From positions 152,511,309 through 152,575,308 of the forward strand of contig OY998175.1 of NCBI GenBank assembly GCA_963921935.1: 64,000 bases of DNA, given 5' to 3'. Positions 52,165 through 62,789 of this stretch are shown here, in pieces. Every line of letters starts with the position of its first letter. Position 1 is the stretch's first letter. Position numbers and translations under genes: made by a program. Source of the DNA: Galeruca laticollis (lineage: Eukaryota; Arthropoda; Insecta; Coleoptera; Chrysomelidae). The notes under the pieces were generated by a model. The model saw only the letters and a program-made list of their open reading frames with translations. It was not told the DNA's origin and made no database searches.

Positions 52165-53798
52165 TCTGACATAAGATATTAGGTGTCGTAGTGAATCGTC
52201 TTAAAATTAAAATAAGTGAATACAATGGAAATGGAAAACCTAAGCGTAAGAAAAGCGGGGAAAAGAAAGAAACTTTGATAAAGAAAGCAAAAGTCAGAGG
52301 ATATGAACATGTAAACAATGCCGGCAAACTAGTTGAGAGACGACAAACAGGACCGGATTGCAGGTAATACTACTTATATTTGTTCCTTAAGCATTAAGAC
52401 AATGGTCGCTTTTCAGATGTACAAGGCTCAAATGTTTTTCTAAAATCACCGAGGAAAACAAGCATAAATTTGTTTCACAATTTAATGCAATGTCAGACAA
52501 AAATGAACAAGATTTACATTTAGTTGGACTCATTGCAATACAAACAATCACCAGGCGCAGACCTAGGAAACCTGCGGGTGAAAACCATAAAGATCAAGAT
52601 GCTGCATTTAAATATAAAATACGAGTAAGTGGATCAGAAATAACTGTATGTTTGAAAGCTTTTCTGAGTCTTCACGGTGTAAGACAACGCGGAATTCGTC
52701 GCATACAACATAGTCTTTTACATTTGGGAAAATCTTCCAAGGATCTGAGAGGTTTGCATAATAAGCGGCCTAATAAGTGCCCAAATGAAGTCGCAGAACT
52801 TGTGAGGTAACATATACAATCTTTCAAAGCTCGGTCATCTCATTACTCATTAAGAGACAATCCAGGTAGAAAGTATTTACCTGAGAGTTTGATAGTAGCT
52901 AAAATGCATCAACTTTTTCTTAAATTCACTCAAATAAATTTACTTTACAGAAAGTACTGGAGAATTTTCAATGAATATAAGATAAAATTCGGGTATCCGC
53001 GTTCTGACACCTGTTCCATTTGTGATCAATATGAGTAGAAAGCGAATGATCCTAACTCTGACAAAATTCAGCTTGCTATATTTAAAAACCCTCATCTGAG
53101 AAAAGCAGAAGCTTTTAGACAAAAAAAAGAGACTATTTAAGGAAACGGCAAGAAGCGGTGAAATCTTATGCATATCTTTTGACTTTATGCAAAATTTACC
53201 TTTGCCTCATTTGAAAACAAATGAAGTGTTCTACAGTAGAGAGCTTTGGTACAATGTCTTCGGAGTTCATAATCTTGGTACCAATGAAGCTATCATGTTC
53301 ACTTACCATGAGGGTCAGGGTAAAAAGGGCGCCAATGAAGTTACATACATTGTTCAATACTTAAAAAGTGTAGCTGGCGATCATAGAGAACTAGTACTGA
53401 TTAGCGACAGCTGTTGTGGTCAAAATAAAAAATATGTGATGGTTCACTTTTTGTATATTTTAGTGCATTGTCTAAAAATGTTTGATTCAATCACTCATTT
53501 ATTTCCTGTTCGGGGACACAGTTACTTACCGAACGACCAAGATTTCTCATTAATAGAAAAACAAAAAAGAAAACTAGAAGCTGCCGAGGTACCTGAAGAT
53601 TGGGACTCAATTATCCTAGGAGCGCGAAAGGTATCATCTCCCTTCAATTTACATAAAGTGAAGAACCACGAATTTTTTGACATCAAAAAAGCGACCGATA
53701 AGCTATTTCTCAAAACGCCAAAGCCTCCATTGAAGATAAAAAGTGTCAGAATGTTAAATATAAAGCAGCAAACTCGATATGTATATATACGTGAATGA
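52165..53798 (+). pseudogene. DUF7869-type transposon protein, two exons
   Basis: First exon ends ...QTGPDC at a donor CAG|GTAATA (52363/52364); the second begins at 52417 after TTTTCAG, and the frame joins cleanly (phase 2) through a cysteine-rich CTRLKCFSKIT. Later blocks: QRGIRRIQHSLLH, SSHYSLRDNPGRKYLPESL, PRSDTCSICDQYE, then DFMQNLPLPHLKTNEVFYSREL, VLISDSCCGQNKKYV and VRGHSYLPNDQDFSLIEK. I recognise this as the insect DUF7869 group, probably an RNase H-fold transposase of an unclassified transposon; the acidic residues in DFMQN, SDSCCGQN and NDQDF/IEK are candidate active-site residues (inference). Stops at 52808 and 53036 and a frameshift near 53130 disable it. The last 203 codons (53187-53798) are open. 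Confidence 0.65.
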
Positions 53799-53799
53799 T

Positions 53800-54489
53800 A
53801 TAATGGTCTATAGGTAAGTAAGGTATAGTAGTTATTAGTAGTACTTTAGTATATATTGTTTATACTGCATGGGTTAGGTATAGTGTTGAACAAATTTATT
53901 ATGAAACATGTGGCGTCTCCTGGAATTAAAATAACAATTTATTCACTATTAAATTCTAGTGTTAACCTTCTGAAACATTTATTTTATTATATAATTTAAA
54001 AAGCATGATACAGGCTTGATTTTACATATTCAATTACTAAATTGCTACTTCTTGTTTAATCTAAAGTGACATCAACTTGATTTTATACCATTGTTACCAT
54101 ATTTTATAGTTCTGTTTAGACTAAATAACTATATATAATTCGCAATTATATGTCAATAGCAATTTTTAATTAGTTTTATGCATGTTTAGTATCTGAAATT
54201 TCAAAATGAAAAGAATTTAAGTTAGAAAATGCTTTTGTGTATACTCAACTTTCTACCTATAAAAAGCCATTGGTATTAGAGAAAAGTTACCTTTCCAAAA
54301 GCCCGTTAAAAAAGTTGAAGAAATTTTGTGTGAAAAAATTAATAGAAATTTAATTACCTCTTCGTTTTCAGTTTTGACAATTAAAAAATTTGTTATGTTA
54401 CTAACCACGAAACAGGCAACACACTGTTTAAATACGAATACGCCTCAAATAAACTTTAAATAATATTTATATAGCAATTTTATTTCAAT
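53800..54489. other. No gene seen
   Basis: AT-rich, no recognisable coding sequence or repeat ends. Confidence 0.4.
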
Positions 54490-55900
54490 TTTAGGTTTCC
54501 AAAAAAAAACGAAGCAGTGTGCAGTTTGGCCGAACTTTGTAAATCGAAGTGAAATGGAGTTACCCACAAATTGCTATTTGTGTTCACAACATTTCAGTAA
54601 GGATGATTTTGATTAATCATCATCAAAGAAAGTGCAGTTGAGGAAAAACTGTATTCATACAATTTCGGTATTATGAGTTAAATACGTAAGTTTACAATTT
54701 TTGACTATTTTTCAAACTATCGATATTAATCATATTTATTGTCAAGACAAGAGAACGTGATCCTAGTTTTATTAGTGTTTCGCCTGTTTATAATAGTGAA
54801 GCAGTTATTTTACCAATAAATCATGAAGTATCTGATGTAAATATGCCTCCCAAAATTGATAGTCCTACATTTGAAGAAGGCCGTAATTGTTTGGTTACAA
54901 GCTGTATTCATAAGAAACGAAAACAAGCTTCTCACATTGAAACAAGTATGAATAACACTCCTAAGCAAAGGCTAAATTCAATAGCAGTGATATTATCAAC
55001 CACATCTTAAGAAGACTCCTCGTAGACGTAAACTAAGGGAGGAAGTAAGAAAATATTCAACAAGCTATGAAAATCACTTCAGAAAACGAATTGGGCTCAA
55101 AAGAACAATAGAAGAATATTTAAACTTACCCCCGTTATGAAGGAATTACAAAATAAAAGTTTCTTCAACTATGATCATCAATAATTAAACAGTTTGGTGA
55201 TGAAGAGTTTATTATTAGACTTTTTAATAGAACAACAACCAAAAAGGTAATGAAGTCATATTGTGAAAAAATACGAAGCTTTGTGGTTACTTTACACCAT
55301 TTTTTAGCGAAGGCATACAATTATGTAAGACAACGTTTTCATAACTGTTTACCTTATGGAAAACATTGTGTAAATGGTATTCTGATATTGATACTGACCC
55401 AGGATTTACCGTAGAAGCTTTATCAATGTAAAAAATTAAGATACAAAATAGCAGCAATCCCTTGTTGTGTTCATTAGTAATGGATGAGATGTCTCTTAGA
55501 GAAAGAATATAACTTTATGGGACAAAATATCGTGGTTATGTTAATTTTGGTGTAGAATTTGAGAAAACTGGTAATGTTCCTTCAAATAAGGCTTTAGTTT
55601 TTATGGTTGTGACAATTAATGAAAGCTGTAAATACCCGTTGGGTCATCAAAAGGCTCAATTTATCTTAAAATCACTTAATAAAATGTATAACAAATATTT
55701 AAATGGTTCTGATCCAATTTTAAATTTTGACTTGTTGATAAATGCAGTCACGACCATTTGGATTTGTTTTTTAGATCTATTAGATCTCATGGTGGACACA
55801 ACACTAATTAATCGAAGTTGTATCAATTTTAAAACAGCTTTTTAACAGCTAGCTCAATTTATTCCAATCGACAGATTTAATATAAAATCGGGGCATGAAG
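54490..55900 (+). pseudogene. P-element/THAP9-like transposase pseudogene
   Basis: A splice acceptor TTTTAG at about 54494 opens a THAP second exon: FPKK, a tryptophan (CAVWPNF) and CYLCSQHFSKDDFD with the CxxH zinc ligands. Downstream: KTPRRRKLREEVRKY basic linker; HFRKRIGLKRTIEEY; AKAYNYVRQRFHNCLP; DIDTDPGFTVEALSM; and LCSLVMDEMSLRERI, the first catalytic aspartate of P-type transposases, then YRGYVNFGVEFEKTG and ALVFMVVTINESCKYP. Frames change several times and stops abound. The best open stretch is 55603-55845. Confidence 0.75.
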
Positions 55901-56358
55901 TACTTTTTTTCTCTTTGAGTTCCGGCGTTTTTAGCTCTTAAAACAAATACTTTGTCTATACTCTGATTAATGTGCAATATATAAGTTTATTTAAATTATT
56001 TTCAATACTCCTCTGCTACGCCTATGGTTAGGTATTCATTTATTCTCCAGAGGTCGACTGTAAATGGTCACTCGACAACGATCACAGAGGGTTAATATCA
56101 GGCTAGGGACATTGCAGACCATGCAATCTATAGAGCCTGTCGAGTAACTTAAATCGATAGATTTCAAATTACTCCAAAGCATTAAAGAAAACTGTAACGT
56201 CGTTAGTAATAAAATTTTATTGATTTTATAACTGCGTATGCGCGATGTCATATTGCTCGTCACAGAAAACTGACCCGTATTTTGTGTTGCTCGTCCACTC
56301 ATTTTTGTTTATCCTGTTTGTGATCGTTTCGGATTATCTATCTATCTATCAAATTAAT

Positions 56359-58285
56359 ATGGCTGGAGCTGGAAGGCAGTGGAAATAAATCATCCAATTT
56401 GACGACGAGGAAACAATGGAGGATATGTCCCCTTCATTTTCAAAAACAGTGTTTCTCAAAATTTGAAAAAGACGAAGGCATGTTATTGAGAAAGTTTGCT
56501 TTTTGCCGTCCCTGTTTTTGCCTGGTCAGTAATTTTTTTTATATACATTTGTTAAATGTTATTAAATATGTATATATTTTAGATTATTCAATGAAGGGGG
56601 ATATAACAGACAATTTTTTGTTTCCCGTCAAAGTAGAAGGGCCTATACAGGAGACGATCCCTAAAAGAATTAAATGTATTTATTATCTGCAATTGAAAAC
56701 AAAGAGGTTAATAACATACATTTTTTTCTAGATATGCCTTCCAGCCATACATATTATTCTCCAGTTGGAAAAGTTAAAATGCCCACCAGAAAATATGAGA
56801 GGAAATTAACAGAAATTGAAGGTAAGTTTTATTGTATTCAATATAGCAGTTTTTAATGAAACTTACTGTTTCTAGATAATTCCACAATATATTGAAAAAA
56901 TGTTAAAAATTCTAAGATGTTGACAATTGTTTTGATATTAAATATTATCGGCAGAATGCCACAAGTTACATTTCATTTAATGTTTAATAATTAATTTTGG
57001 CTAGACCAAGAAGTGATCTACCTTGTGATTGATTTAATATATGTTAATATAATATCATACTTCTTGTAGTCAATCACAAGGTAGGTCACTTCTTGGTTTA
57101 GCCAAAATAATTATTAAACATCAGGCAGGTATCAAATTAAATGTAACTTCTCTCATTCTGACGATGAAACAATTGTCAATTTCTTAGAATTTTTTCAATA
57201 TATTGTGGAATTATCTAGAAACAGTAAGTTTCATTTAAAATAGTAATATGAGTAGATTCCACGGAGTAAGGGTCGAGACAATTAATTTCATTCAATATGC
57301 TTGCTATAATTTTGGATATTTTAAAATGTACCCATTGAAAAAATAATAATCTGGATGTTATGTTATAGCTATTCCCTCCACCAGTAAAGGTGTTGAGTTA
57401 TTTCTACCTTCACCACACGTAGAAGCTATTCCCTCCACCAGCTATGGGATGGAAGGTATTGAGTCCTTGTCACCTTCACTAAATGTGTTGCGAAGTGAAA
57501 AAACCATTAATCGGCATAAAGTCCTTTCATATTTGAAACGTAGGTAGATATTTTTAAGAAATAAATTACTAAATATGTAAATGTTCATAATCGTACATAT
57601 GTAAAATTGACAATCTTGTTTATTATACTTTTTTCATTTATTTTAATTGATCAGTAAGTAGTAAAAATTGATAATGTTATTTAATGCCAAAGTTAATTCC
57701 AACACATTCAATTAAAGGCATTTGCGAAGTAAAAATGAATGCTTTACAATTAGCAAAAGCACTATTTTTCCACTAAGTACTTATATTTTTAGTTTACTCT
57801 TTAAGAAACGATTTTCATATATAGCCCATGGTATGGCATTTTTGGGAAAGTCAGTATCAACTTTTGTTGAGTCATTATGCCTAAGTATGTGGTCTAGCGG
57901 TAACCAAAAATCCAAAACATACAATAAAAACTAAAAATAAAAAAACCTATACCTAAGTCAAGAATTTATTCAGATATCAAAAAAAATCATTAATTCAAAG
58001 AAAAATCAAAAACTCCAAAATTTAAACATTCAAACATTTTTTGATTGTTATATCAATAGTAGCACATTTTGTTTTCTTTTGTTGATATACATTTTCAAGC
58101 ATATTTCTGTGTTTACTTATGTACTGTTGTTATTTTGCGCGTTTACTTATATAACTGTTGTTAATTGTAGAAGCTCATCCAGAAACGAGAAAGGATTTCC
58201 ACATGACGATGGGATTTTTAAGAGCCATAAAGACCTATTTAATACTTCCAGTAAAGAAATAAAGATGTGTTTTCAGTGGAAATGA
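56359..58285 (+). pseudogene. Unknown multi-exon gene, phases consistent
   Basis: Exons inferred: first 56359-56524 (MAGAGRQW..., FDDEETMEDMSPSFSK), 56583-56675 (MKGDITDNFLFPVKVEG), 56732-56821 (SSHTYYSPVGKVKMPTRKYE), 57369-57543 and 58171-58285 (stop). Each has AG/GT borders, and the joining phases 1,1,1,2 agree, with introns of 58, 56, 547 and 627 nt. The fourth exon holds an internal repeat of about 20 residues, each starting AIPSTS. The first exon has two in-frame stops (TAA after QWK, TGA after VFLKI), so either the exon model is wrong there or this is a pseudogene. No domain recognised. It lies 1.3 kb before the THAP gene on the same strand. Confidence 0.5.
56856..57285. mobile_element. 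Foldback MITE in an intron
   Basis: Arms of about 180 bp (56856-57040 and 57063-57234) are inverted copies with few differences; outer ends ATGAAACTTACTG and complement. Adjacent bases 57241-57285 also match the second copy near 60581. It lies in the 547-nt intron of the preceding gene model. Confidence 0.8.
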
Positions 58286-58372
58286 AATGTTAGATATATT
58301 ATTTTATATTTTGTACAGTCATAAGTGCTGTTTAGCAACTCTTATATGTTATTACTTGGTACCTTGTATTTA

Positions 58373-58509
58373 CAGAGCTGGGCAGTAGTTAACTACTCAA
58401 ATATTTTCTTTCACGGAAAGTTGCCAAAAATAGTAGTTTACTACTCATTGCTAACGCTTTTTTTGATTAAGTGGTTAGCAGTTATACTCCACTAGTTTGT
58501 CCAGTTCTG
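58373..58509. mobile_element. hAT-type MITE, 137 bp
   Basis: Ends CAGAGCTGGGCA and, inverted, CAGAACTGGACA (10 of 12 equal), the usual hAT form. Flanks TGTATTTA (58365-58372) and TGTGTTTA (58510-58517) match at 7 of 8 bases, an 8-bp target duplication as expected for hAT. Confidence 0.75.
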
Positions 58510-58802
58510 TGTGTTTATAGGAGTAAAATAATAAATAAATAAATTAATATAAACTTATCATAAATAATTTTCTACTTTTATCTTGATTTAACATCATTTA
58601 AAAATCTAATGATACTCCAATCTAGAATCCTAGAATGTACATACTCAAATTATTATTAATTATTGCATTGTTTTTACATTATATATTCTGTTTGTTAAGA
58701 AAAGTACTTTGTGAAAGGAATTATTTGTTCTGTATTTTAATACCAAAATAAATAAACTGTTTATATGATTATTGTTTTATTTTTTCCATTTCAAGCATTT
58801 AT

Positions 58803-58899
58803 GGTCCATCATTTGATATTTCATTAAATTTAACTCAACATCTAATCATTATTGAGTTAATGGAGTTAAATTGAAAGAAATGTCAAATGATGGACTACC
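58803..58899. repeat. Foldback repeat, about 35-bp arms
   Basis: Arms 58803-58836 and 58862-58899 are inverted copies with a few mismatches, core CCATCATTTGA. Probably a short MITE; no target duplication identified. Confidence 0.65.
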
Positions 58900-60172
58900 G
58901 TAAAAAGGGGTGAATAGAACCAGTGTGGTGAATAGGGTCGAAACCTCAGATTAATAAATAAAATAGATATGTTTGTTTTGACTTTTTCCTGCCCCAAACA
59001 TTGAGTCACATTCTAAGCTCACTTGCGGGACACCTCCACTGCTTTGCCATATTTACCAATCCTCTTTACTTGCAGGAAAAATGAAAATAGAAATTGTATT
59101 GAAAATTTGTTAAAAAGTTATGCAATTAAAAAAAAGTCATAATAATTTATGCATTTGAGTCGCTGCTTTTAAAATTAATTAATACTACTTGAATTTTATA
59201 TAATAAATGCATATTCTTATATGAATTTTAAACAAGTATTTGTTGTAACTAAAAGTGGCAACATTGCTGAAAATTTCAGTACCTGCTTTGTTTGTCTAGT
59301 ATTAACTATTTAGTAGTTTTGTCTTTGTTCAGTTACGATATAAAGAGAGATGCAAATATCGTCAGAGCGTTCTCGACTAACATTTCTACTGGATTGTAGT
59401 ATTATAGAAAATACTGTCAAACTTGGTTTGTTTATTACGAGCGCCATTAGGACTAGCACGTAAAAATTGAGTTCTTTCGATGTTATGTGTGTTTTTCAAG
59501 ACTTTTAGTGACAAAATTTGGTTTTAAGTTAATTAATTTAGTGTTTTTTATTATCATGGTTCGTCAGTGCCAAGTCTGTCGGAAAAAACGGCCGAAATTA
59601 CCCCGAACTGTCAACTCTCATTCCACAGGTATGTAAATATTTGAACGGCTTTCCAGTGGCGGCGACTTTTATTATTCATTTCAATAATATTTAAAATGTT
59701 TAAAAGTTTTTTAATTATAAAAAGCAAATTTCTATTTGGCGTTGTTTTATTCTAGTTTTCCCACCAATTTGGAAACAAGAAGAATTTGGTTTGCTTTACT
59801 GGGTCTAAGCGAGACTCATGATCTACCAAAACGACCTGAAATTTGTTCGGATCATTTCAAACAATCTGATTTTATATATAAGAGTAGTGGCCGTAAGTTT
59901 CTAAACAAAGATGCTCTTCCCATGTCAGTTTTTGAATTTAATCTACCAGATGTAATGTGAGTACCTACACATTTTCTTGGTACAATGGGCCCTTAAAGTA
60001 ATTCCCAAAATAAAAAGTCGCTGTCCTGATAAACAAAATTTCCTTTCAATATAATAAGTTCTTTTTATTACAGCTGATAAAGCGGCCATAAAAGACAATT
60101 TTTACAGTTTATTAATTATAAGTCATTACTTTATTGGGCGACTGGTGACACTCTGGGCTGTCTAGATCACTA

Positions 60173-60275
60173 TAGTTCAGTTCCAATATAGTAGGCACTA
60201 AACTAAACTACAATTGTACTTGGTTTAATGCAATATTTCTGAGAATTTAGTGCCTACTATTTCGGAACTGAACTG
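60173..60275. mobile_element. Tc1/mariner-type MITE, 103 bp
   Basis: Terminal inverted repeats (T/C)AGTTCAGTTCC with AGTAGGCACTAAA further in; TA lies on both sides (60171-60172, 60276-60277). It sits in intron 2 of the THAP gene. Confidence 0.75.
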
Positions 60276-60580
60276 TATTTAAAAATTAAATTATTATTTT
60301 AATTTTTTTAAGAGGTCATTTGGCCACATATGATCCATTTTATTCAGTTAGCAATGATGACTGAGTTAGTTGACACATTAATTTGTTAAAAGATAATGTC
60401 TATTTTAGGTCTTCAACAAATAACTGAGGTTGTCATCAAAAAGATTTATCAGCACAAAATGTGTCTGAGCAAGCTTCTAGTGCTACTCTAAGTGATGTCG
60501 AAAGGTAAATATTCAAGTAATTTATGTTGAAATTAGGGAGTATATTTTTTTAAACTGCTTTTTAATAAAATTTACTGTTT

Positions 60581-60715
60581 TGACCTTTACTCTGTGGAAT
60601 CAGCTCATATTACTTTTTTAAATGAAACTAACTGTTTCTAGATAATTCCATAATATATTGAAAATATGTTAAAAATTCTAAGAAATTGACAATTAGTTTC
60701 ATTTAAAAAAGTAAT
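60581..60715. mobile_element. Second, shortened copy of the foldback MITE
   Basis: Matches 57180-57285 in inverted orientation, then closes with TTAGTTTCAT, complementary to ATGAAACTAA at its left. It is an internally deleted relative of 56856-57285, in intron 3 of the THAP gene. Confidence 0.7.
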
Positions 60716-61187
60716 GCTTTTTAAAAGTTTGTTATCAAAAAAAAATTGTTAATTGTGTTTTATTTTTAGTTTACCAGTAGAAGACGTTGTTGATGATCTA
60801 GCTACAGTAACTGAGAATATTCGTATACTTGCATATAGGTTAGTTTTTTAGTTAGGTTTGTTGTAGTATATATTTTCTCCTAAATGTTTAAATGTTTTTG
60901 TAATAGGCAATAAAATTCATTTACAGTTTGTTCCAGTGACTAGAATCAACAACCTATTCCGATTTATGTATTTTAGGTTTACGGAACCTGGTCCTTCAGG
61001 ACTTTTTAAATATAATACGCCAGCTGAGTCCTTATCTCCTACTACCAGCACTGCTTCTTCAACTGAAAAACAACTTTTCGGAATCCTAAAAGAAAACCCA
61101 AGTAAGCTGTCCGAAGATGCTGTAGGCCCTTTATCTGATTTTAGAGGTGCATTGAAAATGGTGAAAATAACAAAAAGGTAAAATTAA

Positions 61188-61763
61188 CCCGGGAACAGTC
61201 ACATTGTTAGATTTTGTCTAACGTTTTTAGGTTTTCTCTTATAATAAGTAACTAGAATTCTGTCGCCATCTAGGAATGCCTCCAGGGATGACACATACCG
61301 ACGCTTGCAACAATGGAAGGTGTACAGATAACTGTTACGAGAAATAAAGGCACTTGTTACTGTAAATCTATCACGCAATCGTTTATTTATTCCAAATTTT
61401 ACGTGTGTGTATATGAGAAGAAAGTTGGTCCAGTGTGCATAAAATTACAAGGTAATCATTCTAAAATGATATGCAGATACTGTCTTGACAGAAAAACAGA
61501 TTTACGATATAACAATGTGGAACATATGCCTCCCCGATATGTAAAGAACATAAGTACCATAACTACATTAGCTACATGTACCAACTGTGCAGCCCATGGT
61601 GTGAATTCTGACGGATAATTGAATGAATACTGTGGGCAATATATGCCTTTACTATTTTCTTTTCAAATCAAAAATATATAGACTTTTTTCAGATGAGAAT
61701 ATGTTTGATCAAATTTAACACGCGACATCTTAAGTTATGGTTATTAACGTGACCGTTCCCGGG
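61188..61763. mobile_element. piggyBac-type non-autonomous element, 576 bp
   Basis: TTAA at both sides (61184-61187 and 61764-61767) and ends CCCGGGAACAGTCAC and, inverted, CCCGGGAACGGTCAC, 14 of 15 equal. A CCC end and TTAA target are the marks of piggyBac. A 101-codon frame (61313-61618) includes CRYCLDRKTDLRY and CTNCAAHG, two cysteine pairs as in the C-terminal cysteine-rich domain of piggyBac transposases; the catalytic part is missing. Confidence 0.85.
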
Positions 61764-61784
61764 TTAAGTTTGTCGCTTGATTTG

Positions 61785-62760
61785 AGGCACTGGCCTTACG
61801 GCTCGTGCCATAAACTTCAGCACTAGTGGAAAAAGTGAACGATATAGAAGTTGATACGCTACAGCGCTACCTGTTGGAATGGAAATGTCAAATTTTATTT
61901 TGACAATCTAAACTTATCTTTGTAATGAATTTCGTTGACAAACAATAATATTACAATTAATTCTAACTTATTATCAAAAAAGATAGACCAGGCTAAACAA
62001 TTCAAAATTATTCAAATTTCATTATTAACTGTACCTACGCTTAACTAATTTTTCAATATTCATTTTTTAAATTATTTCCGTTCAAAATTTTAATAAAACA
62101 TCTATATAAGTTACTTTTTCTTTGATTAATAAACGTGATCGTAGAAAAAGTATTGTGCACAACTCGTACGCAAATCTTTTCTCTCGCTACATAGATTTTC
62201 AGCTCTCGCCTTACGGGTTGTGCCACAAACTTCTGCGCTGGTGGAAAAAGTAAACGATATAGAAGTTGATATGCTGACCTGGTGGGAAGGAAATCTCAAT
62301 GTCAAAACCCGTTTTAACAATCTAATATTATAATTATAATGCATTTCGGTGACAGATATTAATATTGGAAGTAATTAAAACTTATTATTACAAAAAGATA
62401 CACCAGGCATAACAATTCAAAATTGTTAAAATTTCAAAATTAACTATACTTAGGTTTAATTGTTTTTCATTTTTTAAATCCTTGCAGTTCAACGTTTAAA
62501 TAAAATACGTATGTAAGTTACTTTTTGCTTTCATCAAGAAACTTGGTCGTAGAAAAAATATTGTGTACAATTCGTATGCAAGGCATTTTTTGCACTCCCT
62601 TGATCTGCAGCACTCGCCTTACGGCTCGAGGCACAAACATTTGTGCTCCTGGAAAAAGTAAACGATATAGAAGTTATTTTGAGGGTAATCGGTCGAATGG
62701 TGTAGAATTTTATATGCTGCAGCGCTACCTGGTGAGAAATTACAACAAAGAGAATAGTGT
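61785..62760. repeat. Tandem array of about 410-bp units
   Basis: The anchor GCCTTACGG recurs at 61793, 62208 and 62616 (415 and 408 bp apart), each time followed by a variant of CTCGTGCCACAAACTT and GGAAAAAGT(G/A)AACGATATAGAAGTT. Two complete units and part of a third, with visible divergence and a small insertion in the third. Looks like a satellite or the tandem core of an unknown transposon. Confidence 0.8.
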
Positions 62761-62789
62761 AAAAATTTTCTCCGTGAAAAAATACATTA

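Larger units (their letters stand above)
59556..61177 (+). pseudogene. THAP-domain gene, five exons
   Basis: Exons: 59556-59628, 59756-59956, 60419-60504, 60770-60838, 60977-61177, all with AG/GT borders. Introns 2 to 4 are all phase 2 and the frame joins cleanly. The THAP zinc finger is split by intron 1: MVRQCQVC gives the first cysteine pair; exon 2 gives FPTNLETRRIW and ICSDHFKQSDF (CxxH). THAP proteins bind DNA as regulators or as parts of P-type transposases. Exons 3 to 5 encode Ser/Thr-rich and acidic regions (SSATLSDVE, PVEDVVDDLATVTENI, GPSGLFKYN). Two lesions: exon 1 needs a one-base indel, probably in the A6 run at 59583-59588, to meet exon 2 in frame; exon 3 has a TGA near 60434. 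The model ends at a weak donor at 61178; a piggyBac MITE starts 11 bp later, and further exons were not found. Confidence 0.6.

Noticed and set aside
61785..62760. CRISPR-like array
   Set aside because: Units are about 410 bp and diverged as a whole; there are no short repeats with unique spacers.
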